A DNA stretch of 64,000 nucleotides from Trichostrongylus colubriformis (Eukaryota > Nematoda > Chromadorea > Rhabditida > Trichostrongylidae), in NCBI GenBank assembly GCA_963978905.1, contig OZ022257.1, forward strand, positions 33,679,685-33,743,684. Direction: 5' to 3'. This document shows, piece after piece, positions 54,401 through 64,000 of this stretch. How positions within the stretch are numbered: the stretch's first letter is position 1; each line of letters starts with the position of its first letter. Made by a program: the position numbers and the translations under genes. Under the pieces are notes generated by a model. That model was not told the origin of the DNA. It saw only the letters and a program-made list of their open reading frames with translations, and did not search any database.

Positions 54401-56992
54401 CTCATTTCGAGCGACCACGGTGACCTGGGAGCCTTCCTTTGTAAATAGATGTAAAAGCGTGAGAGCGTGGAACTATCAGAATTTGGCGCTGGTTTCAAGA
54501 ATTCCGTTACATAATTCTTCAGTTTTTCATGTGTGTTGAATCCCAGAGTCGTGGTTGCATGCAAAGATATTACGGTCATCTCTGTGGACGTCCTCCCACT
54601 CTGCGTGGCATGCTCAGAGTTCGAAGTTGATGCATGGGCGACAAAAACTGGCTATGCGAGCAACTCCTTCTCAATAGCTATTGCATGTGTATGTATCTGT
54701 CTCATCTTGAAGTTCTTTTATAGTTAGTTTCTGCATCTTTCCTGTATCATCATCATGTCCCATTTGGGCTTTTAATGCGAATGTCGCTACGCCTAACACG
54801 TGGATTTTCGGTTTGGTCAATTACGTTTTATACCATGGTTGACATCCCATTTTCTATACTTGTTCCATCATAGCTTTATTCATTGAGCAGATTTCCCGCC
54901 ACTATTACTGGTAATACTGCTGCTTTCTATTACTGTTTACTATTTGTTTTCTTGTCAACTCCTCTTTTCGAAGCATGGCATGGTTGTCATGGTTTGGTAT
55001 GGTTACACAATCATCATTTCTTACTTGTATGAACCTGTGGCTTGAAATCCTAAGAAGGTGATTATTAAGCTGTGGAGGAGGTTCCATCAGTCTTTGAGAC
55101 AAACTTTTTTCAATCGCTCGTTGCCTTTTAGCAACTTGCACATAAGCTGACCGCAGGTATATTTTTTCTATATATAAAGGTAACAGCACATTTTCAGAAA
55201 ACAGGTGTAGAAACAAAATTTTTGAAAGCTATGACAACATTGTCTCAATTTCAGTTTGTTTCAATGCCACGAATATACTGCAATTTTCCATAGAACCATG
55301 AACGTCAGCTTCTAAACGATTGACATCATTATTCATCCTAAAATTAAAATTTCTGTTCAAAATAATGCAGTTTATACAGAGATTGAGCACTTTCCTGACC
55401 GCCCAGCATTCGGAATACCGATTCCTTTTTCTACCAGAGGACAACATTCTCAAATTGCTTATTCTTGAAAGGTAAAGTGCTTACTTATCGAGGCACTTTA
55501 AAAAACCAAATCTCACAGCTAGATCAAGTCAGCTTCAGTGGCAGGAAATATTGCATTGCAGAGTCAGAGCTCCGTTCTCAACTCAGAAATTTTCAAATAA
55601 CGGACAACGTACATAAAACGCAAAGAACAGCGTGGATTTCTTCATTTTGGATGGGTGAGCCATCAGCTCGACCAAGACGAACTCGCTTGATCCTCCTCTG
55701 AGGAGTGATATCTTGCCGTGTACAAAACAAGCACACATCCGAGGTTCATACCAGCCTTGACTTTCTGACGAATGGCGCAGAAAGGTTTGGATGAGTTCAA
55801 TGCCTCCTGCCCCCAAAACGGTCGACTATGTTCTTCATGTACTTGGGTATGCAGTAAAGTAAACGATTATCGTTATAAGATACTCTAAATACTCACGGTT
55901 GCTCTTTTGCCGAACACCGTCTATGTTTTTACATGGCACTTCTTTGGTTGCCGTAATTATGCCACACTCTGTATTTATTGCATGTTTTTGTAAAGCAGTT
56001 CCAAAAATTTGAAAACGTGGCCTTTTACTGTATGACTTCAAACTTGGCTAATTAGCAGCCGCGGTTTCTTGTCACATCAAGGCGGCAATTTTGCTACAGC
56101 AGGTATCCGGATGATCAGTACGAGGCTAGTGGGGCCGCTTTTCTGATAGCTACACCAGGCATCAGTACAAGGCCGCACTGGTGGAAGCGCACGATCGAAC
56201 TGACCGACGCATCCCATCTGTGGCATTTAATTTACAATTGCTCCATATAAATATGCAGGGAGAAAAAGTAATTTTGCTCACGGCTTACATCCGCCACATA
56301 TAAAAATCCAGGGAAACGAAAGAGATAAAAATATTGGAGCAAAATATGTATCCCCGAAATGTTCCTTTAGAAACAGGAGCAAGCTGAGACTCACCACTTT
56401 CACATAATGAAAATACGGAGCCTTCAGTGGGCCCAGTCGGGCTGCAGGGCAACAGTATAAAGGTCCGCTTAAAACAGTGGAGCCAGGTTCCGTGGTAGGT
56501 CTTTTGAGGGAACCTTCCCAAAGACTGGCCCTTCGGTTCGTGGGAGTCACAGAGCCCTTGCTGCCCAAGGCTGCTATGATTCGAAGCGTCATTTTTCATT
56601 CCTCAAATTCGCCTCTGGAGGGGTTTCGGTGATAACGACACGTTTTGGTTCGTGGAGACGAGGAATGTTGGGAGCATGGAAAAGTGGAATACTTATGGCA
56701 CCACCCAATATGAATCTCCTAAGGTACCCATAGTGAACGGACCTCAGCAAGGTTGTGAACAGAGCGACGAAATCTTGGATTCCGCCGTGTTGTGCTGACA
56801 CATCATGTTCACTCGGATTAAGCTCCCCATCCTGTGCGTGCAGAAGGCTCGCACGGAGTTTGGTGATAGTATGAGGTGTGTTCCACCACATGGAGAAATG
56901 TTGTGGAGAAAGCGATGGATAGAAAATGGAATTACGCTTGGGAAATGTTTCGATCAAGTGAATACAAGTGGTGGTGAAGTGAACAGCTAACA
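54401..56992. other. Gene-free stretch
   Basis: Several 60-147 codon frames on both strands without family resemblance or splice support. Confidence 0.35.
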
Positions 56993-57183
56993 GAATGGCA
57001 CCCGTATTCACGAAGACGGGTCGGACGGCCAAAATCTAGATGGAGAGATGAGTTCAAGAAAGTACTGAATACGTGTAATTGGCAGAATGCAGCAAGGTCC
57101 ATGACGAAGAAGAATGGATTGATCCAATGAGGTGCCACATCTTGTAAAATATTGATTTGGCAAATAAATAAAAAATAAATAAA
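56993..57183 (+). pseudogene. 3' end of a LINE (non-LTR retrotransposon)
   Basis: GRPKSRWRDEFKKVLN followed by NWQNAARSMTKKNG and TGA at 57130 matches the extreme C-terminus of LINE ORF2 proteins, where GRP-RW-D and W--A--R--W motifs recur. An AAATAAATAAAAAATAAAT tail ends at about 57183. 5'-truncated, as LINE copies usually are. Confidence 0.65.
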
Positions 57184-57753
57184 GTATGAGGTGTGTTCTT
57201 GAATTTGGGGATGGAAATAGCTCGTCAGATTTTGCTGAAGTCGACTAACGTGGGTTTGAAAGTGGAGGAGAATACTCTTTTTGGGCACCCTCTGTACACC
57301 CAGTCAACACACGCTACAATCCTTTTATTCGCGTTCGTTGTATTTAGTCATTGTAGCTTATGGAGTACAGTGGAATGTTTTCTTATCAATAAATCCACCC
57401 ATTCACGAGGCGCGGTGCGCGCAGTACCTCAGGCATTCTGCCAGCACCTGCTTTATTCCAATGCGCGCGTTTCCAATGTTTCTGTTTCAGTTGCTAGATG
57501 GCAAACTGCTGAAATAGTACTTGTCAGGCTCCCACATGCGTCTTAAGATCAATTTGAGATGAGGTGGAGGGAAGGGAAAGATGACGATTCTCATTTCCTA
57601 CCCACTGATCATAAGTTGAAACTCACATTCCCTTTTAGCAGAACTTGTTGTATTCGTGTAGAGGAAAAGGGATGCGAGCTCTAACTCGAGCCCAGGAAAG
57701 AGAGGTGTACCGGGTGAGTGAGACAATATCCTTGTGCAGGAAAGGGTTTGTTA
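57184..57753. other. Spacer
   Basis: No feature recognised. Confidence 0.35.
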
Positions 57754-57840
57754 GGCAGCGGTCATACTTAACGCAGCAGTTTGACGTCGGCACCGACGTC
57801 GTGCCAGCGTCAAACTGACGCAAGTATTTTGCCTGCCGCA
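57754..57840. mobile_element. Hairpin MITE, diverged copy
   Basis: GGCAGCGGTCATACTTAACG is mirrored (diverged) by CGCAAGTATTTTGCCTGCCG. Inner TTTGACG / CGTCAAA exact. Sister of 58064-58164. Confidence 0.7.
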
Positions 57841-58063
57841 GACGACGGCGTCAATAGATAGCACCGTTTGCAAAACTCTTGACCCAGTCACACTACAGTA
57901 TGACGATCGCAGCGGAACGCGCTGCGAATCTTGGCGTACAGCCAGTTGAGTTTGTTTTCGAATATTTTTCGATTTCGCAACGTTTTTTCGGTAGCCATTG
58001 CGTTAGGTGACGTCAAATGAAAGCATTGTAGGCAAGACTGCTTGAAAAGTCGAAAAGCGAGCT

Positions 58064-58164
58064 AAGGCCGCGGTCATACTTTACGCAGCATCGTTAGTTG
58101 ACGCCGGTGACGGCGTCGTGCCGGAGTCCACTAACGCAACTGCGTAAAGTATGACTGCGGCCTT
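58064..58164. mobile_element. Hairpin MITE, 101 bp
   Basis: AAGGCCGCGGTCATACTTTA (58064) is the inverse of TAAAGTATGACTGCGGCCTT (to 58164), one mismatch in 25 bp. Complementarity continues almost to the centre. Confidence 0.88.
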
Positions 58165-59870
58165 ACGTGGGAAAAGGTTCACTCGCCCAGAGCTCCTTCT
58201 CCTTTGTATGCTTAGGCTGAGACCCGCATTTTCTGGCCCGAATAGTATTTTACACATTTTAGGGAACATGGAACGATTTTTCTCTCAAATCACATAGAAA
58301 TTATCCTTTGTGAATTTTGCGTGGGACAGAATAAATGTTGGGATGCTGATATAGTTGGGAAAAGACTCATTTTCGCGGTGTCGTTCCACATCATCGTACA
58401 ATCGTCAGTTCGTAACTTTAACTATCCCTTTAACTAGGCCTTAGTTGAATGGGATGGTGGTTCTTGCTCCAGTTAAGTCCAATCTTCCTCCCCCTTCCCA
58501 GCTACAACAGCACCAATGTTTGTCGTATATGTATGTCAAGTAACACCACTTGAAGCTTCGGAGTTTCTGTACCCAGTGAAGAAACAGCGCATCAAAGAAG
58601 GTGCGCGCACTATATGCACAGCGCGGATGGGTGGATTTATTGCTGCGATCCGAATGTTTCAGTAACTTTTCATGTGGGTTGAGGTTATCTGTCACCAGTG
58701 AATGTTCCAATCCAAGCTTTCGGTTCATGCGCTCAACACGCCTCCAGTAGACTGGAATGAATTCGTACACTGCTAGGGTACCATATTTTCCACTATTGTC
58801 ACCTATTTAGAGCAGGCTGGACAATTTGACGCTCCTTTAAAGGCTGAAGTTTCTTTCCAACCTAACAGATCGCAGTGAAAAACGTAGAATGGAGAAGGAA
58901 AAGGGGATCAAGAAAGCTCAAGTCCACTGCACGTTAAATGTCGAGTTGGACTTTTCATGATTGGTCAGTTAATGAATGATAAAGACCTCAATTCCGATGT
59001 AACTGAGTAGTCTTTCAGATTTTAATTTCAGGTAATAATAAGTTCGAAACGGGATGCCGAACTCAGACCCACCTCATTCTTTTCTAGCTACCCATTCACA
59101 GGAGTTCCCTAGCCAGAATTTCGTTTTGGAACACGATTCCAAACTGCTCCCTTATTTGATTTCCACGGGAGACACTCTGATGGCATCAGCGAGACTTGCG
59201 ACCCTATGATTTGCCACTTGTGAACTTAATCTCCATTTTAGTGTTCGTCGTCGCCGAATTCCGCTGGGAAGGGAGCCCCATCCCACCAATTTACAAACAA
59301 TCTACTACAGATCACAGGAAAGGGGCTTCCGGGCAATTACCGTATTACCAGGCATTCCAGGAATTCTACTAACCTATGTCATGCGCAGCGATTCTTTCAG
59401 TGTTCGCCCGCATTTCGGTCCTGTGCGATTTCGTTAGCATTTTTGTGGTCGCAAAAAACGCCCGCGACAACTGCGGAACTCGACGTGACCAATTATTGAA
59501 GAAACGACAAAGTACATGGGTAGCAATCACTCCGAATGAACTCGTCTCATCGACGCGGTAAATTGGAAGGAGTTTTCGTGGAAAGTAACAAAACGAGTGG
59601 TGTCGCGTCATGAAGCCCTTCATTCTTCCGCGTGACTGATGTTCTCGCGTCTACAGTCTCGAAGATTTCTTTCAGATCCAATTATTCCACTTCACCCATT
59701 CTCCTCATATCATTTCTCTAATTCTCCTCCAATGTCTCTCTCCCCGCCTCTCTGCGCATGCGAATTACCTCTACTCCCCCCTGCTCTTGCCTACCTCTGA
59801 AGTGGGCGTGGCTCGAAGATCAATAGCTTTCCATGACAACGAGGCTTCTCTAGCCTATTGATCTCCAGCA
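58165..59870. other. Gene-free stretch
   Basis: Short frames only; a promoter for the next gene may lie at its right end. Confidence 0.35.
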
Positions 59871-59954
59871 TGGAGTTTTGTATGAATTCATTCTACTTTC
59901 TCGTTTATTTACTGCTCTCAGCAACTTTTGCGTTCGCCGAGATGTCCCTCTAGT
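59871..59954 (+). other. Short ORF with signal-peptide character
   Basis: 28 codons, ATG to TAG, reading MEFCMNSFYFLVYLLLSATF then AFAE. It lies 84 bases before the SL acceptor of the next gene. Could be an upstream ORF, an alternative leader exon or chance. Confidence 0.25.
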
Positions 59955-60005
59955 CTCATGGGAGTTGTTTTGCGTAGAAAGTAGCCCGAAATGGGCAAAT
60001 TTGGG

Positions 60006-60012
60006 ATTTCAG
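60006..60012 (+). promoter_or_regulatory. Probable trans-splice (SL) acceptor
   Basis: GGGATTTCAG ends at 60012, 25 bases before an ATG that opens a signal peptide, with no upstream donor seen. This is the standard nematode arrangement for SL addition. Confidence 0.5.
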
Positions 60013-60037
60013 GTTTTGGATGCCTAGCTGAAGCGTC

Positions 60038-60113
60038 ATGGGAACAACTTTAGCAGCAACTGGTCTACTTTTGCTATTATCCTTTGTTGTAGTGGATGGC
60101 ACAGTTTTTCAAG
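60038..60113 (+). CDS. First coding exon (signal peptide) of an unidentified secreted or membrane protein
   Basis: MGTTLAATGLLLLLSFVVV followed by DGTVFQ, then CAAG|GTGAGG, a good donor in phase 1. The hydrophobic core and small residues before the predicted cleavage site fit a signal peptide. The rest of the gene lies to the right; the family cannot be told from 25 residues. Confidence 0.6.
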
Positions 60114-62760
60114 GTGAGGAAATCAATTCGTTATTGTTAATGCAATTCTTCAATCACACCCCGAAATTGAAGTCTTTTTTTCTGAATCTGAAGTACGTCT
60201 GTAGTGAAATATGTCTGTAGTATGGTTTTTTGTGGTCATACTAGGGGGTAGTCTTCCTGCTTCTGCGAAAATGGGCCTTATGATCCAAAATATTCATATC
60301 TAGCCAGATCTACCAACCTTGTACTATTACTTCTTAGATCACATCTTCTATTAATCGCTTTTTTAAGGGAAATAATTTTGACGCCTTTCCCTGGCTCTGA
60401 AATCCTCCTCCGAATTTTGCTTTCGCCATTATGTTGTACTACATGAAAAATGATCTACATTAATGATACTTCATGATAGCAAAATGATTCATTCATTCCC
60501 TCAATCTATCTTCACTTGTCCACCTTAATTTATACTATATCGATGATTATTACGAATACTGGTCCCCATACAGTGCTGTCCCCGTTCGCATCGCATTTTG
60601 TTCGACTAATTCGTTGAAGATTGCGGTCATCGTCCTCTTGATGGCTGCCTAATTTGACGAACCGGCGCTAAACATCCCTGCAATGCGTCGTGGTGTCGAG
60701 CACTGGCACGACTACGGCAAGCAGTCATTGGCCAACTGCCAATGACTGCTGTGCGGCGTCTGTCGTCGGCGGCCACAAGTGAATTCCACTTTTGCTTCTG
60801 TACGCAGGACCATCCGGTTGTTCCATTGTTGAAGGTCGATCACTGGAAGTAACGCGGTGCTAATGCGCTCCGCCGGCAATTACGGAAATGCACTGCATAA
60901 ACCTAGTCAACACGGCAGAAAATGCACCCCCCTCCCCACCACTTCCGATGCTATGAAAAATGGCAGGGATCTATATAGACCTTGCTCTTTAACCGAATGT
61001 TGTATTCCGGCCACCTCGTGATCGCTGCCCTTATGAGGGCTACTTGTACTGTTTGAGGACATGATATTAGGCAATATCGAGGGCATTGCTGCCCATTGCA
61101 ACGATACCTCCATGGACCTCGACCTTTAAGGGCAAAAGGCTATCAGAACATCCAATACTATCATACATCTTTGTGTCAAGGGCCAACCAGAATGCCATGA
61201 GAGTCTCATTAGGGCCGAGTTTAACGCGTGCACTTTGTACGCAGAACTAGAAATAATCCGATAAAAAACTTTTAAAACTAACTCAAAACTGGAAGTGCGG
61301 GTGAGAGCCGGCGCTATTTCCGTTACTGATTTTAATAGTCGGTCAGAATGAAAGCACATCACTCTTCAATTTAGCTAGCCAGTTTTTGGCTGCCTTAAAT
61401 AACTTCTGAGGAGGTGGCCGTCAGTAGGAAGAATAGGTGTTTTCATTGCAAAAGCTTAAGAATGAGGGTCACGTAGCTCAGCAGCAGTCGCCGAGGAAGC
61501 CGAGTGCCAGGCTCAGTAGGCGTGTTAGAGAACCTAACTGAGCGTTCGTTACAGACTACAGGGGATGTTATTGAACGGGGGCCAAGCGGGGTGGCCAATC
61601 GCAATCTGTGCCATATTAGTATCTGATAATTAATAACGCGACGAAACGATGCCGTATGAGGGATGAGATTATGCGGATTAGCCAGCCTCCAAGATCCCAA
61701 TATTGGCACGACAACAGATTCTTCACGCTTTTGCATGGCTGGTGAATAATTACTGTTCTATGCCGGATAGAAGGGTGCTTGTTGAGCTCGACTACTCAAA
61801 TGATCCCATTGCATCTGTATCACAAAAGGCGTACATGGATGGATCATGAAGGTAGAAAGGCAGGAATGCGTGATGAGCTCATCCGCTATTCCGGAATTCA
61901 ATATGCGAAGGACATAATTCAGCGCTTGAAAAGCTTTTTTAACGTTTCCTTCGGTGAACGTTGCCGTTGCTATGCAAAGTCCGCGTTCGCCCGAAAACGA
62001 AGGAGCTATGGAGAAGGGTGTACAGAATTTCTCAGAAAATTCCTGAAACTATTCCTAAATACAAAAGGCAGGGAGAGAATACGCAGTGTGGCGAAGTCAC
62101 GAATAGAACTTCATTTGAATCATTCTGACTATGGAAGCACCGGATTTCAGTACGTTTTCCGAAATGCGCGCTGCGGTAACGGCGATCTGAGTGGCCCGGG
62201 ATTGGGGATTAATTCCCTTGAATTTGATACTGCTTAATACTTGCATATATCTAATGTCGAATATACTTTGCAATTATATTCGTACAAGAGGATGGGAGCA
62301 TTCAACTCTCCATTTTTAGGATCGCTGAAATTCATTGGAGAGTCAAATAATCACTCAAATAATGCCACCATTTTAGATGGAGGCCCCACAGAATTGGTTG
62401 CATCCATGTCCCGCACACTTCCAGCATCTCATCTCCTCGAATAAATGAAACTATAGCCTTTTACGTAACCCTGTGCCGCAGCTGAAACTGCTTTATCGCG
62501 GATGTTCACTGTTAAAAGCAAATTGCCACGGCACGTGAAAGCAAACCTATGAATTCCGGCCGGTAAGATATCAAGTGTCTAAAAAAAGCTGAGGACTTGC
62601 TGCTGCGAAAAAGGAGCCGATATGGTTGGATTCCTGATTTCTGAAGGGGCAACAAAATTTCGAAAGCGAGCTCATTGTGAAAAACCAAGGAGTTTCACGG
62701 TCTGCCTTTTTGCGTATCCAGCTGTGTCACTGTTCGCTGCTTAGTAGCGTAGAGTTTCAG
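60114..62760. other. Probable intron of the secreted-protein gene
   Basis: Includes frames at 61443-61736 (minus) and 61779-62237 (plus, 152 codons) that I cannot assign. No TE ends recognised with confidence. Confidence 0.35.
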
Positions 62761-62828
62761 TGGCTGCTCCAGCAGCAGTACTCATTGAGAGTCCCTCATT
62801 AGTGTTGTTTTTCAGTCGAATTCACTCG
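62761..62828 (+). CDS. Candidate second exon of the 60-kb gene
   Basis: Acceptor GAGTTTCAG and donor TCG|GTGAGT enclose 68 bases. Joined in phase 1 to 60113 it stays open (VAAPAAVLIESPSLVLFFSR). Strong splice sites and phase fit, but no homology, and the intron would be 2.6 kb. Confidence 0.3.
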
Positions 62829-64000
62829 GTGAGTGAGGTTTTCGTCACTTGCCAAAGTAATTGGTCGATGGCAACTAGAAACGGGGCGCAGCCCTGTGGA
62901 TCGGAACTTCGCATTTCCAGACGCATGAAACGCCGCGAGTCCGAATTGAATTATCCATCAGATGTCCTTCGCCGGAAAGCAAGTCTGACGAGATGGACAG
63001 GCCGTCTATGTTTCATAAGTGATTCAAACCTTTTCTAGCATACTACTGTCTTCCGAGTCCACCTCATTTAAATGTCCTTCAACACTAAGCCGTTCCCTGG
63101 GGACGAAAGGCAGCAAGCGCTCGTGAAATTAAACTATACCGGATTCCATTAGATACGCAAATTCGCTTCACATGGCTGCGAAAGAAACGAGTCTCTGAGC
63201 GCACTGAAGTGAAGTAATTTTATGATTCCAAAATGTTTCTATGCAATATTGCCTTCGAACTCAACAAATGCAAGCTTCTGCTTCATCAGGGATGAAGGCT
63301 ACTGATTTCCTTATGAGGCAAACGAACTTAATCCTTCTATATAACCATAATGCGGCAATATGGACCTTGTTTTGCCGAAGAAGGCGCCCTTAGGGGCTTA
63401 ATCCCCGCCTACCCCGCGCCACTTGCGGATAGTTGATAGTTATGCAACAATATGGAAATGAGAACATAACTCAAATTCGAGCAGAGGTTGGGTCAAGAGT
63501 TAATCCCACGTGACTTGGCGGGGTACAATGGCACGACTACTCGGTTTGTGTCTGCTTAAGATCACTCGGGCCACAACGAAGTACTCGTGCTGCACTTCGC
63601 AATTTAGGGGACGGGTATTACGTGGACTGGCCGGCATCTATGTCTACAGCCGCATGACAGCCTTTTTAGATGTAGGGCGCGAATCGATAGTCCGACACGC
63701 AGGTAGTGAGAGGGGCTTGTTACCATGCGGAAATGTGACACCCCTTAGGTGACTCCGACACACCATCCCATGGAAGGACAAATGACCTCTGGACGCTGTT
63801 GTATAGCTGCAGCTGTCACCTGGCTAACCGGGTGGGTTATGTGAATCGGGGTTGGTTCATCCATAACGTGCGATGTGAATGCACCCCCCCCCCCCTGACA
63901 TCTCCAGAGGCTTCTCAGCGTTAATCTCCGTAAGGCAAGTGCACGCATACAGCAACAAGTTCTAGGTGCATGTCGCAGCAGTTTCTGCTAAAAAGTAGGC
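62829..64000. other. Right edge, unresolved
   Basis: Poly-C run near 63884. No exon recognised. Confidence 0.35.

Noticed and set aside
61779..62237. 152-codon plus-strand ORF
   Set aside because: Low-complexity basic composition and no homology I recognise; may be repeat-derived.

Overview
The window reads as strongylid nematode nuclear DNA, most likely from a hookworm (Ancylostoma/Necator type). The evidence is short TTTCAG-type introns, an SL-type trans-splice acceptor, a BEL/Pao element with a phlebovirus-like envelope, mariner ends starting TTAGGTTG, and a very dense load of small transposons. The species is inferred, not read from the sequence. Two host genes are supported; nearly everything else recognisable is transposon-derived.

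Layout. 1-7.3 kb: 3' part of a BEL/Pao endogenous retrovirus-like element. It has an intact pol-env reading frame open to the left edge, then a second 426-aa ORF with its own TATA box between env and the presumed 3' LTR. 7.4-29.7 kb: intergenic, filled with non-autonomous Helitrons, several MITE families, three tRNA-like units, SINEs, a Penelope-like reverse transcriptase scrap and a 1.26-kb mariner with broken transposase. 31.3-48.9 kb: a plus-strand, 13-exon (5'-incomplete) gene for a DOMON + cytochrome b561 membrane protein (FRRS1/SDR2 ferric-chelate-reductase-like). Its exons are small and phase-compatible. Its introns are packed with transposons: a maT/Tc1-like element inside a MITE, a mariner split by a fold-back MITE, a palindromic mariner carrying both a Tc1-type MITE and a Helitron, and a palindromic Tc1-like element. 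49-60 kb: more repeats (palindromic mariner, SINEs, LINE 3' end, hairpin MITEs). 60.0 kb: SL acceptor plus a signal-peptide first exon of a second gene, which seems to run towards the right edge.

Functionally, the DOMON-b561 gene is the one coherent host unit: an extracellular DOMON domain joined to a multi-helix cytochrome b561 with all four haem-ligand histidines visible. It is expected to move electrons across a membrane, probably onto ferric iron or another extracellular acceptor. The most unusual features are (1) the extra TATA-driven ORF in the BEL element; (2) the number of transposons present as full-length palindromes, two of them in one intron of the reductase gene and so expected to form long double-stranded hairpins in its pre-mRNA; and (3) a palindromic mariner whose undamaged arm records the empty target sites of a Helitron (A^T) and a Tc1-type MITE (TA) inserted in the other arm.
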